Positions 28,374 to 36,857 of a stretch of 64,000 nucleotides of DNA are shown here, one piece after another. The stretch lies in the NCBI RefSeq assembly GCF_017826695.1, contig NZ_JAFFZW010000002.1, forward strand, positions 248,001-312,000, in the 5' to 3' direction. Below the pieces are notes generated by a model that searched no databases, was not told the origin of the DNA, and worked only from the letters and a program-made list of their open reading frames with translations. How positions within the stretch are numbered: position 1 is the stretch's first letter; every line of letters starts with the position of its first letter. This stretch comes from Pseudomonas alliivorans. Lineage in GTDB: Bacteria > Pseudomonadota > Gammaproteobacteria > Pseudomonadales > Pseudomonadaceae. A program made the translations under genes and the position numbers.

Positions 28374-28760
28374 ATGAGTATTACCCGTTATGGTGCTGGC
28401 AGCACTGCCGGGGGCGGCCAGCCCCGTCCATTCGCCCGCGCCGTCGAAGCCGACGGCTGGCTGCACGTATCCGGGCAGGTCCCGGCAGTGGACGGCGAGA
28501 TCATCGTCGGCGGTATCGTCGAGCAGACCCACCAGACCATGCGCAACCTGATCGCCATCCTCGATGAGGCCGGTTACGAGCTCAAGGACGTGATCCGGGT
28601 CGGCGTCTGGCTCGAAGATCCACGCGACTTCTGGAGCTTCAACAAGGTCTTCGGTGAGTACTTCACGCCGGAGCACGCACCCGCACGCGCTTGTGTACAG
28701 GCCAACATGATGGTGGACTGCAAAGTCGAGATCGACTGCATCGCCTACCGGCAGAAGTAG
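28374..28760 (+). CDS. RidA/YjgF-family protein
   Basis: 128 residues with the RidA trimer fold. Known members hydrolyse reactive enamine/imine intermediates released by PLP dehydratases. The key Arg lies in APARACVQANMM and the acidic end in VEIDCIAYR. The gene is 24 bases after the ATPase with GGAAGGAG before the ATG. Its place in an operon with a PLP-dependent deaminase fits a role in clearing that enzyme's imine product, although this is inferred from context. Confidence 0.9.
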   Translation: MSITRYGAGSTAGGGQPRPFARAVEADGWLHVSGQVPAVDGEIIVGGIVEQTHQTMRNLIAILDEAGYELKDVIRVGVWLEDPRDFWSFNKVFGEYFTPEHAPARACVQANMMVDCKVEIDCIAYRQK

Positions 28761-28816
28761 CCGCTCAGGTTTTCCGCCGGCCCGTGTCGGCGGCCCAACA
28801 CTATGGATAGCAGCAG

Positions 28817-29599
28817 ATGACCGATGTGACTCAAGCGAGCGAAGACACTGTCAAGCGCCGTGCCCGAGGGCTGGACAGGGCGTTCGATATCCTCGATTTC
28901 CTCAAGGAAAAAGCGACGCCCATGCGACCCAATGAAATCGCCAGCGGCATCGGCAGCCCCAAGTCCACGGTCTACGAGCTGGTGGCCTCATTGCTGGAGC
29001 GTCGGATTCTGGAGCCGGTCGGCAAGGACGGACACGTCTACCTCGGTCGCCAGTTGTATTTTCTGGGCCAGGCGCACCTGCGGCACTTCGACTTCACGCG
29101 TGAGGCCGAGATCTGCCTGGGTGACATCGTCAGCCAGACGCGGGAAACCGCGCAAATGTGCCTGCTCAATGGCCGTAAATACACCGTGGCGCTCATGAAA
29201 GAGGGTGAGCGGCACTTCCGGATTTCTTCCGACATCGGCGAAGACGCGCCGATTCCCTGGACCGCGTCCGGGCGCCTGTTGCTTAGTCATCTCAGCGATC
29301 AGGAGATCGTCGACCTGATCGACCCGGAGGATTTCATCCTGCCGGGTGGCGAACGTCTGCCGCTGGACACCTTTCTTGGCGAGATACGCAAGGCGGGTGA
29401 GGAAGGCTTCTTTTCCTTCGACAGTGTGGCCGACACCTTCACGCATTGTTTTGCCGCACCCGTCAGGAACGGGCAGGGTCAATGCATCGCCACCCTGTGC
29501 ATCGTTGCGCCACGTGCCGATGCCAGGACTCACTACAGCGACTATCGCCGGGTGCTGATCGACAGCGCCAATGGCCTGGCTCGCCGAATCAATGAATAA
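28817..29599 (+). CDS. IclR-family transcriptional regulator
   Basis: 260 residues. An N-terminal winged helix-turn-helix (PNEIASGIGSPKSTVYELVA, about 37-56) is followed by an IclR effector-binding domain, with TASGRLLLSHLSD and EEGFFSFDSVADTFTHCFAAP. It sits inside the operon between the RidA and deaminase genes, so it probably controls this operon in response to the substrate or a catabolic intermediate such as a keto-deoxy sugar acid. Confidence 0.9.
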   Translation: MTDVTQASEDTVKRRARGLDRAFDILDFLKEKATPMRPNEIASGIGSPKSTVYELVASLLERRILEPVGKDGHVYLGRQLYFLGQAHLRHFDFTREAEICLGDIVSQTRETAQMCLLNGRKYTVALMKEGERHFRISSDIGEDAPIPWTASGRLLLSHLSDQEIVDLIDPEDFILPGGERLPLDTFLGEIRKAGEEGFFSFDSVADTFTHCFAAPVRNGQGQCIATLCIVAPRADARTHYSDYRRVLIDSANGLARRINE

Positions 29600-29623
29600 C
29601 GTGTTTTCAGCAGGAGATTACTG

Positions 29624-30829
29624 ATGAACATTGCCGTCATCGACAAAGGTCTTGCCCGGCCGGGAGACAGCCTGGTCAGCGACGTCAGCCTGCCCGCGCT
29701 GGTCATTCACCAGCCGGCGCTGGATCACAACATTCGCTGGATGCAGACGTTCGTGACCAACAGCGGCGCCGAACTGGCACCGCATGGCAAGACCAGCATG
29801 GTACCCGCGCTGTTCCGGCGGCAGATCGAAGAGGGCGCCTGGGGGATGACGCTGGCCACTGCCGTACAGACCCAGGCCGCGTATGCCCACGGCGTGCGCC
29901 GTATCCTGATGGCCAATCAGTTGGTCGGCCAGCCCAACATGGCGCTGATTGCCGAAATGCTGGCCGACTCGACCTTCGAATTCCACTGCATGGTCGATCA
30001 CCCGGACAACGTCGCGGCACTGGGCAAGTTCTTCGGCGAACGTGGTCTGCGCTTGAACGTGATGATCGAATACGGTGTGCCGGGCGGGCGTTGCGGCTGT
30101 CGCACCGAGGCCCAGGTGCTGGAGCTGGCAGACGCCGTCCTGGCGCAGCCTTCGTTGGCATTGACCGGTATCGAGGGTTACGAAGGCGTGATTCATGGTG
30201 ATCACGCCATCAGTGGCATCAAGGCATTTGCGGCCTCGCTGGTGCGCCTGGCGGTCGACTTGCAGGATAAGGGCGCTTTCGCGCTGGATCGGCCGATCGT
30301 GACCGCTTCAGGTTCGGCCTGGTACGACCTGATCGCCGAAGCATTCGATGCGCAGGCGGTGCGCGAGCGATTTCTCAGCGTGTTGCGCCCCGGCAGTTAT
30401 GTGGTGCACGACCATGGCATCTACAAGGATGCGCAGTGCTGCGTGCTGGATCGCCGTGCCGAGCTGAGCGAAGCGCTGCGGCCGGCGCTGGAAGTCTGGG
30501 CGCACGTGCAGTCCATGCCGGAACCGGGCTTTGCGGTCATTGCCATGGGCAAGCGTGACGTGGCTCATGACGCAGGCCTGCCTAACCCGTTGCGCCGTTA
30601 CAAGGCGCACGTCATGCCTGCCAGCGGCGATGACGTCAGCAACTGCAAGGTCACGGCAGTGATGGATCAGCACGCGTTCATGACCGTTGCGCCTGGCTGT
30701 GAGCTGAAGGTGGGCGACATCATCGCCTTTGGTACGTCACATCCATGCCTCACCTTCGACAAGTGGCGTTCAGGTTGCCTGGTGGATGATGACCTGCGGG
30801 TGATCGAGCCCTTCAGCACGTACTTCTGA
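29624..30829 (+). CDS. D-amino-acid deaminase / D-threonine aldolase-like PLP enzyme
   Basis: 401 residues. An alanine-racemase-like PLP barrel is shown by LAPHGKTSM near residue 52, with the lysine expected to bind PLP. The C-terminal D-serine-dehydratase-like domain ends with FGTSHPCLTFDKW, whose H-x-C pair binds the divalent metal in DSD1-type enzymes. Family members deaminate or cleave D-amino acids such as D-serine, D-threonine, 3-hydroxy-D-aspartate or D-glucosaminate. The downstream keto-deoxy sugar-acid kinase argues for D-glucosaminate, giving 2-keto-3-deoxygluconate and ammonia (inference). Confidence 0.82.
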   Translation: MNIAVIDKGLARPGDSLVSDVSLPALVIHQPALDHNIRWMQTFVTNSGAELAPHGKTSMVPALFRRQIEEGAWGMTLATAVQTQAAYAHGVRRILMANQLVGQPNMALIAEMLADSTFEFHCMVDHPDNVAALGKFFGERGLRLNVMIEYGVPGGRCGCRTEAQVLELADAVLAQPSLALTGIEGYEGVIHGDHAISGIKAFAASLVRLAVDLQDKGAFALDRPIVTASGSAWYDLIAEAFDAQAVRERFLSVLRPGSYVVHDHGIYKDAQCCVLDRRAELSEALRPALEVWAHVQSMPEPGFAVIAMGKRDVAHDAGLPNPLRRYKAHVMPASGDDVSNCKVTAVMDQHAFMTVAPGCELKVGDIIAFGTSHPCLTFDKWRSGCLVDDDLRVIEPFSTYF

Positions 30830-30858
30830 TTCCACGCGTACAGAGGAGTGACCGTCAC

Positions 30859-31779
30859 ATGAGCCTTCCACGTGTCGCCCTGATCGGCGAATGCATGATC
30901 GAATTGCAGCAGCATGCAGATGGCAGTCTGCACCAGAGCTTTGGTGGAGACACCTTGAACACGGCGGTCTATCTGGCCCGTTTGCTGGGTAGCGGGCAGG
31001 TGGACTATGTCACCGCGCTGGGCGATGACAGCTTCAGTGATGCCATGTGCAAGGTCTGGTCGGAAGAGGGTATCGGTCTGGGTAAAGTACAGCGCCTGCC
31101 TGGCCGCCTGCCGGGGCTTTACTGCATCCAGACCGATGGCAGTGGCGAACGACGGTTTCTGTACTGGCGCAACGAGGCGGCAGTGCGGGATTGCTTCATG
31201 ACACCGGCAGCCGAGCCGATTCTGGCTGCTCTGACCAGTTACGATGTGCTGTATTTCAGCGGCATCACCCTGGCGGTGTTGGGGGCAGAAGGCCGTTCGC
31301 GTTTGCTTGCGATGCTCGCCAAGGCCCGCTCGCGGGGGGCAAAGGTTGCCTTCGACAACAATTACCGGCCCAGATTGTGGGCCAGTGTCGAGCATGCGCG
31401 TGAGGCCTACCTGGCGTGCCTGCCATATGTGGATCTGGCATTGCTGACCGAAGACGATGAGCAGGCGCTGTACGGGTATACCGACACCGAGCAGTTGCTG
31501 ACGGCCTATAGGCAGCGCGGGATCGATGAGATTGTCATCAAACGTGGCGCCCAGAGTTGCATTGTGGAAACCGACGGCAAGCGTTTCGAGATCCCGACGC
31601 AAAAGGTGGAGCGAGTCGTCGATACCACGGCTGCCGGGGACTCTTTCAGTGCCGCGTATCTGGCGGCCCGTCTCAAGGGTGAGCATCCACAACAGGCGGC
31701 CGAGGCCGGGCATCGGCTGGCGGGTATTGTCATTCAGCATCCGGGCGCGCTGGTCCCGAAGTCCGTCATGCCGCAGTAG
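30859..31779 (+). CDS. kdgK: PfkB-family sugar kinase, 2-keto-3-deoxygluconate kinase-like
   Basis: 306 residues of the ribokinase/PfkB family. The N-terminal substrate lid and binding segment read ALIGECMIELQQ and FGGDTLNTAVYLARLLG. The C-terminal ATP/anion-hole signature is DTTAAGDSFSAAYLAARL with the catalytic Asp in AAGD. The opening resembles KdgK, which makes 2-keto-3-deoxy-6-phosphogluconate for the Entner-Doudoroff aldolase. It is the last gene of the operon; no clear terminator follows. Confidence 0.85.
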   Translation: MSLPRVALIGECMIELQQHADGSLHQSFGGDTLNTAVYLARLLGSGQVDYVTALGDDSFSDAMCKVWSEEGIGLGKVQRLPGRLPGLYCIQTDGSGERRFLYWRNEAAVRDCFMTPAAEPILAALTSYDVLYFSGITLAVLGAEGRSRLLAMLAKARSRGAKVAFDNNYRPRLWASVEHAREAYLACLPYVDLALLTEDDEQALYGYTDTEQLLTAYRQRGIDEIVIKRGAQSCIVETDGKRFEIPTQKVERVVDTTAAGDSFSAAYLAARLKGEHPQQAAEAGHRLAGIVIQHPGALVPKSVMPQ

Positions 31780-31840
31780 TGGCATTTACCGCGTTACATG
31801 CAGTTGATCGGCTAACGCACTGAACACAAAGCATTTCGCT

Positions 31841-31869
31841 GGAACCGGCGCGCAAATCCAGCCACCATA
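31841..31869 (+). promoter_or_regulatory. HrpL-box-like sequence upstream of the helicase gene
   Basis: GGAACC, 15 bases, then CCACCATA. The P. syringae HrpL consensus is GGAACC-N15/16-CCACNNA; only the last A of the minimal motif is missed. It lies 24 bases upstream of the helicase ATG, which has no good ribosome site, so the match may be fortuitous. Confidence 0.35.
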
Positions 31870-31892
31870 GGCGTCCTTTTTGCCCCGAGCCC

Positions 31893-34406
31893 ATGACCGG
31901 AGTCTGCGTGCCCGACGATCTGCCTTCTGCGCTTCCCCATGACCTGGATGTCGATCTCAACCCGCCTGAACAGTTGCCGTTCTTCAAGCGGCTGTTGTCA
32001 CGGCTGATCGGCCGCAGCCTGACCGGACTGGGGTCGCAGCACACGCCATCCTGGTTTCAGGGGCATGCCGATGGTTACCTGAACGGGCACATCGAAGGCG
32101 TCAGGGAAGGTTACGCCGACGGGTACATGGACGGTCAGCAAGAAGGCCGTCAGGTGTTGGTAATCAGTGACACGCGCCCTGCAAGACACCGTGGCCCCAA
32201 GGTGGACGATCACCTGTTCGACGACTGGCGGCTGGCACTCACGCCCGAATTGAAAAAGCGCATCAAGAGTGACGTCGCCGAAAAACTCCCGGCCCATGCG
32301 CAGCCCAGTGCGGCGCAGTGGAAAATGATCTTCAGCGACACGCCGTCAACTTATGTGATTGCCGGTGCGGGCGCCGGCAAATCCACGTCGCTGGTGCTGC
32401 GCATCCTGTTGCTGCATCACTACCTGGGCTACGAGCTGGATGCGATGACCGTGGTGACCTTCACCCGCGAGTCACGCAAGGACTTCATCAACAAACTGAT
32501 CGACGTCATGGCCCTGTGGGGACATGCGTTGAGCCAGAAACAGGCGCGTGATGTGGTGCGTACCTTTCACTCGCGTATTCTGCCTTTGGTGCGCAGCCTG
32601 CCGGGCTTCGAGCATTTGCGAGCCTTCGAGACGCTCGATGGCCAGACATCCGCTCAGGAAGACGCCGACAGCAACCCGTTCGATCTGCGCATCAACGATG
32701 CCCAGCGCCATCAGATGAATCTCTGTTATCGCGACCTCTACGCCAGCAATGAGCGTTTTCGGGAGGTTATGGCGCCGTTGTATCGCCACGCCTTGCAGCT
32801 CAAGGAACTGGACCGCGACCATCCCGACGTCCAGAAGCGTGTAGCCGTGACGGAGCTGTCCTCGAAACGTGATGAAGAGTGGTGCGATACCGTCGAGGAT
32901 CTATGGATACGCGCCGGCGCCTGGCCTATAAAAGGCATTGAGCCTATGCGCCAAGCCGTTGAAATCAATGGTTTTCCCTTCCATTTTCACGGCTACATTG
33001 CCGAGCTGGATGCATGGGTCGTGCTGGGGTTGGACGCCAGCGAAGATCAGCACCTCAAACGGCGTGGTGCCAAATTGCCGGTTTGGGCAGAAGGCGTCAT
33101 CAAGCGCACCCTGTTTCAAGCTTTCTGTAGTAAGCCATTGATATGGATGGATAATTACAATTCTGCGAACGAAGTCATGCAGTCACTGGCCGGGTCCGCC
33201 GTTGCCGGTCCTGGCTTCGATTACCGGGTCAAGGGCGAACTGAGCGCCGGGCCGCTGCTGGACTGTTTCGTAACGGCCGCGAGCTTTATCGAGAACCTGG
33301 GCCTGGACGTGCCGAGCGCCGTTGCCGAGATGAGTTTTGCCAGCGATGACCCAGACAGGTTCTTCTTCGAGGCCCTCAGCCTGTTCTGGAAAGCCTTCGA
33401 ACAGCACCTGCTGGCCCAGTCGCCACCGGTCATGACGTACAACCGAATGTTCGCGCTGTTTGGTGAAACCTCGCCGGAGAATCTCAAGCACGTCAGTGAC
33501 CCTGTGCTGCGTCCTCTGTCGCACCTGATGATCGATGAGTTTCAAGACGTCTCGCCGCAGATCGTTTCGTGGATACGCGCCTGCCTGCGTGAAATCCGCC
33601 GACGTGGGCCGGCCATGCACACCGGGTGTATTGCCCAGCATTCCTCATTGTTGTGTGTGGGCGATGACTGGCAGTCCATCTATGGCTGGCGCGGCAGTTC
33701 ACCGAAGTACTTCATGGAGTTCGTCAAAGAGTTCTCATCGCCGGCGACCACCAAAGTCATGCTCAGCGAAAACTATCGCAGCCATCAGCACATCATCGAT
33801 GCGGCCGAGCATATCGTTCGGGCGGCCCCTGCGATTCCCGGCAAGAAAGCCCGTGCCAGTGGTGCACCTCAGGAATTGCTGCCAGTCAGTGTGCGTGATC
33901 GTGATGAGGACGAGCTTGCCGAACGGGTCGCCGAGCATTACAACGACGGCGATTCGATCCTGCTGCTGTACCGCAAGGGCAGCGAAAAAGCCCGCTTCTC
34001 CCAGCGCCTTCAGGCGTTGATCGACACAGACGCGATGCACGGCGCTCAGGGTCGACGTATCAAAACACTGACTTACCACAGTTCCAAAGGGCTCCAGGCC
34101 GACGCCGTATTTTTGCTGGGCGATTGCCAGCACCTGACTGTCTCGCCCTACAAGAATCAGGTCTATCGTCTGGCAGGTCTCGGTGATACCAATGACCTGC
34201 AGCCGTTCGATTCGGCACAGAAGGATGAGGTATTGCGCCTGGCCTATGTCGCCATTACGCGTGCGGCCCGGCATTGCCACTGGTACGTCGAAGACAGCGC
34301 TGGCGGTGCTGACAGTGTTCAGATGCCCAAGGCATCGGACAGGGTCGCGGCCGACAAGCCATTCTTCGAAGACCTGCGCCAGAAGTCACTGACACGCCGT
34401 CAGTGA
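31893..34406 (+). CDS. UvrD/Rep-like superfamily I helicase with N-terminal repeats
   Basis: 837 residues. Helicase motifs are in order: Walker A GAGAGKST (158-165), VTFTRESRKDF (Ia), LMIDEFQDVSPQ (II), VGDDWQSIYGWRGS (III), LSENYRS (IV) and the C-terminal YVAITRAARHC (VI). A long insert of about 300 residues separates motifs Ia and II. Before the motor, residues 57-86 form short G-(Y/H)-x-(D/E/N)-G repeats (GHADGY, GHIEG, GYADGYMDG), unusual for this family. It probably unwinds DNA in repair or in a mobile-element-related process. No nuclease partner gene is adjacent. Confidence 0.85.
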   Translation: MTGVCVPDDLPSALPHDLDVDLNPPEQLPFFKRLLSRLIGRSLTGLGSQHTPSWFQGHADGYLNGHIEGVREGYADGYMDGQQEGRQVLVISDTRPARHRGPKVDDHLFDDWRLALTPELKKRIKSDVAEKLPAHAQPSAAQWKMIFSDTPSTYVIAGAGAGKSTSLVLRILLLHHYLGYELDAMTVVTFTRESRKDFINKLIDVMALWGHALSQKQARDVVRTFHSRILPLVRSLPGFEHLRAFETLDGQTSAQEDADSNPFDLRINDAQRHQMNLCYRDLYASNERFREVMAPLYRHALQLKELDRDHPDVQKRVAVTELSSKRDEEWCDTVEDLWIRAGAWPIKGIEPMRQAVEINGFPFHFHGYIAELDAWVVLGLDASEDQHLKRRGAKLPVWAEGVIKRTLFQAFCSKPLIWMDNYNSANEVMQSLAGSAVAGPGFDYRVKGELSAGPLLDCFVTAASFIENLGLDVPSAVAEMSFASDDPDRFFFEALSLFWKAFEQHLLAQSPPVMTYNRMFALFGETSPENLKHVSDPVLRPLSHLMIDEFQDVSPQIVSWIRACLREIRRRGPAMHTGCIAQHSSLLCVGDDWQSIYGWRGSSPKYFMEFVKEFSSPATTKVMLSENYRSHQHIIDAAEHIVRAAPAIPGKKARASGAPQELLPVSVRDRDEDELAERVAEHYNDGDSILLLYRKGSEKARFSQRLQALIDTDAMHGAQGRRIKTLTYHSSKGLQADAVFLLGDCQHLTVSPYKNQVYRLAGLGDTNDLQPFDSAQKDEVLRLAYVAITRAARHCHWYVEDSAGGADSVQMPKASDRVAADKPFFEDLRQKSLTRRQ

Positions 34407-34431
34407 AGGGATGTGTGCATCAGAGCAGATA

Positions 34432-34704
34432 TCAGGAAAAGCCGACCAACTGAGTGTGGGCACCGAACAGTTCAAGTTCGGTTTCGATGGCTTCGATGAT
34501 TCTCTCCACGTCTGCAGCGTTCATCACGGTGGCGCAGGGCAGTCCTGCTATCGCCAGTACCGTCTCGCCACTGGCCCGGTCGAACAGGCGGGCGATCATG
34601 CTGCTGGGCGCGTCCATGCTGGCTTCGAAGCCTACCGGATGAAAATGCCAGCGCATGAGTTGGCATGCATTGGGGAACGTTACCTTGTTCATGGCGATAT
34701 TCAT
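34432..34704 (-). CDS. DUF1652 family protein
   Basis: 90 residues. The pattern RWHFHPVGFEASMDAPSSMI, RLFDRASGETVLAIAG and VERIIEAIETELELF fits DUF1652, a small family largely confined to Pseudomonas and of unknown function. Two near ATGs exist at the start (34704 and 34692). It converges with the helicase gene. Confidence 0.7.
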   Translation of the reverse strand: MNIAMNKVTFPNACQLMRWHFHPVGFEASMDAPSSMIARLFDRASGETVLAIAGLPCATVMNAADVERIIEAIETELELFGAHTQLVGFS

Positions 34705-35048
34705 GGCGATGGCCCACCTGATTCAATCGAGCACTTCCCGGGCTCCATAGGGTAGGGAGACCCACCGAGACTCAACCTGCAAAAGCCCGAGAGAGCGGAA
34801 AGAACTACCGAGGTATATTCCTCGCCGCGTCATGCTGCTTTCCTACGGTGTTATCAGAGCGGTCTGACCAGCACTAAAAATAGCACCCGACAACGGAATG
34901 ATGGAAAAATTTTTTATGACGCAGCAAGATTTTTTCAATTATTTGATGCGCGTCAATATCGAGTATTTGTCAAGGGCGTTCTGTGCAGGTCTTGTGGGCT
35001 TGTCATGCACTAGGGCAAGCTGTCGCCATTGACCCGAGGAAAACAATA
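34705..35048. promoter_or_regulatory. AT-rich intergenic region between DUF1652 and the PotF-like gene
   Basis: 344 bases with no supported gene. The part from about 34875 to 34975 is strikingly AT-rich and should hold the promoter of the binding-protein gene at 35049. No consensus site is certain. Confidence 0.4.
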
Positions 35049-36119
35049 ATGCTGAAAAAAGCCCTTGCTGCGCTGATATTGCTGGCTTCGACCAGCCATG
35101 CGGCGGAGACGGTCAATATCTACAACTGGACCGATTACATCGCGCCGGACACCCTGAAGAATTTCGAGTCCGCCACGCATTACAAGACCGTGTACAAGAC
35201 CTACGAAACCAACGAACACCTCAACGCCAAGCTGATGGCGGGGCACTCCGGCTACGACGTGGTGTTTCCGTCGGTGCACTTCATGGGACGGCAGATCGAA
35301 AAAGGGCTGCTGAAAACCCTCGACAAAAGCCAGTTGCCCAATTGGAAAAACCTTAATCCGGTATTGCTCAAGGCGTTGAATGCCAGCGACCCTGGCAATC
35401 AACATGGCTTTCCCTATCTGTGGGGCAGTACCGGCATCGGCTACAACGTAGCCATGGTCAAGGCTGCGCTGGGCAAGGACGCTCCGCTCAACTCATGGGA
35501 CCTGCTCCTCAAGCCGGAAAACATCAAAAAGCTTGCCGGGTGCGGCGTCGCGGTCATCGACAGCGCGCCGGCCATGCTGCCTATTGCCCTGACCTACCTG
35601 GGGCTTGAACCGCACAGCGAAAACCCTGAGGACTACGCTCGCGCGCAGGCTGTGCTGACGGCAGTGCGGCCTTACATTCGTAATTTCAGCTCGTCGCAGT
35701 ACATCGCCGATCTGGCTTCGGGCAAGATCTGCGTGGCTGTGGGTTACTCCGGGGATATTTCCCAGGCTCAAGAGCAGGGGGGCAACACGATTGTGATCAA
35801 TTATGTCGTGCCGAAGGAAGGTGCGCCAATGTGGTTTGACATGGTTGCGATTCCCGAGGATGCGCCGAACCCGAAGGCGGCTTATGCATTTCTGAACTAT
35901 CTGTTGCGCCCTGACGTCATCGCGGGCATCACCAATGTTGTGCACTACGCCAACGGCAACGAGAAGGCCGATGCGCTGATCAAGCCTGCGTTGTGGACCG
36001 ATACCGATGTCTACCCTGACGCCGACATGCTTGATCGCATGTTTGCCATGGCTCCGGTGTCAGAGAAGATCGATGCGCTGCGGGCCAGGATCTGGCGCGA
36101 TATCAAGGCGGATAAATAA
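35049..36119 (+). CDS. Putrescine/spermidine-type ABC substrate-binding protein (PotF-like)
   Basis: 356 residues with a Sec signal peptide ending at SHA-AE (about residue 18). The mature N-terminus VNIYNWTDYIAPDTLKNFE is the PotF/SpuD hallmark, followed by YETNEHLNAKLMAGHSGYDV and YLWGSTGIGYN. It is expected to bind a polyamine in the periplasm. The start at ATG 35049 has GAGGAAAA upstream. No PotGHI-type permease or ATPase genes adjoin; it may serve a transporter encoded elsewhere. Confidence 0.88.
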   Translation: MLKKALAALILLASTSHAAETVNIYNWTDYIAPDTLKNFESATHYKTVYKTYETNEHLNAKLMAGHSGYDVVFPSVHFMGRQIEKGLLKTLDKSQLPNWKNLNPVLLKALNASDPGNQHGFPYLWGSTGIGYNVAMVKAALGKDAPLNSWDLLLKPENIKKLAGCGVAVIDSAPAMLPIALTYLGLEPHSENPEDYARAQAVLTAVRPYIRNFSSSQYIADLASGKICVAVGYSGDISQAQEQGGNTIVINYVVPKEGAPMWFDMVAIPEDAPNPKAAYAFLNYLLRPDVIAGITNVVHYANGNEKADALIKPALWTDTDVYPDADMLDRMFAMAPVSEKIDALRARIWRDIKADK

Positions 36120-36140
36120 CGCCCGGCTTCTCGTCGACGA

Positions 36141-36854
36141 TCAGATCAGATGGGCCTGCTGCAACTCGGTCAGGGCCTGAGCTTTCAGACGGGCCAGTCG
36201 CGGGTTACGTCGATCCCTTGGCGCCTCCAGGCCCACCGTCAGTTCGTGCACGATTCGGCCGGGCCGGCTGCCCATGATCAGCACCCGATCACTCAGGTAC
36301 AGCGCTTCATCCACGTCGTGGGTTACCAAAAGCAGGGTTATGGCGTGCCGGCTGGCCAGTTGCAGCAGCAGATCCTGGAGTTTCATGCGGGTGAATGCGT
36401 CCACGGCACTGAACGGTTCGTCCAGCAACAGAACGGCCGGGTGCGAGTACAAGCCTCGGGCGATCGCCACGCGCTGTGCCATGCCACCTGAAAGCGACTT
36501 GGGCAGGGCGTCGGCAAAACCGGTCAGACCCACCTCGCCGATCAGTTGCCTGACCCAGGCGCGGTCGTAATTCCCGTCATCACTGAAGCCGATGTTCTGT
36601 TCCACGGTCAGCCATGGCATCAGTCGTGGTTCCTGAAAAACGAAAGCCACCTCGCCCTGCAGCCGTTTCACCTTGCCCTGAAAGTCGCGTTCAAGACCGG
36701 CAGCGATTCTCAGCAAGGTGCTTTTGCCGCAACCGCTCGGGCCAAGCAGGCTGACGATTTCACCTGCCTGCAACGACAGATCAATGTCCCGAAGAATGGT
36801 GCTTTCGGCAAAGGCCTTGAGTGTGACGCGAATTTCCATCAATGCAGCGGACAT
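36141..36854 (-). CDS. ABC transporter ATP-binding protein, sulfonate/nitrate/taurine type
   Basis: 237 residues with Walker A LGPSGCGKSTLLRIAAGLE near residue 38, signature LSGGMAQRVAIARGL, Walker B LLLDEPFSAVDAFTR and switch His in LLVTHDVDEALYL. It groups with SsuB/TauB/NrtD ATPases. It is the last gene of a three-gene operon and lies three bases after the permease gene. Confidence 0.9.
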   Translation of the reverse strand: MSAALMEIRVTLKAFAESTILRDIDLSLQAGEIVSLLGPSGCGKSTLLRIAAGLERDFQGKVKRLQGEVAFVFQEPRLMPWLTVEQNIGFSDDGNYDRAWVRQLIGEVGLTGFADALPKSLSGGMAQRVAIARGLYSHPAVLLLDEPFSAVDAFTRMKLQDLLLQLASRHAITLLLVTHDVDEALYLSDRVLIMGSRPGRIVHELTVGLEAPRDRRNPRLARLKAQALTELQQAHLI

Positions 36855-36857
36855 CGG

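Noticed and set aside
34735..34830. Structured-looking sequence with two ACCGAG repeats upstream of the PotF-like gene, considered as a riboswitch
   Set aside because: It does not follow the conserved core of any riboswitch class I know, and no expression platform is evident.
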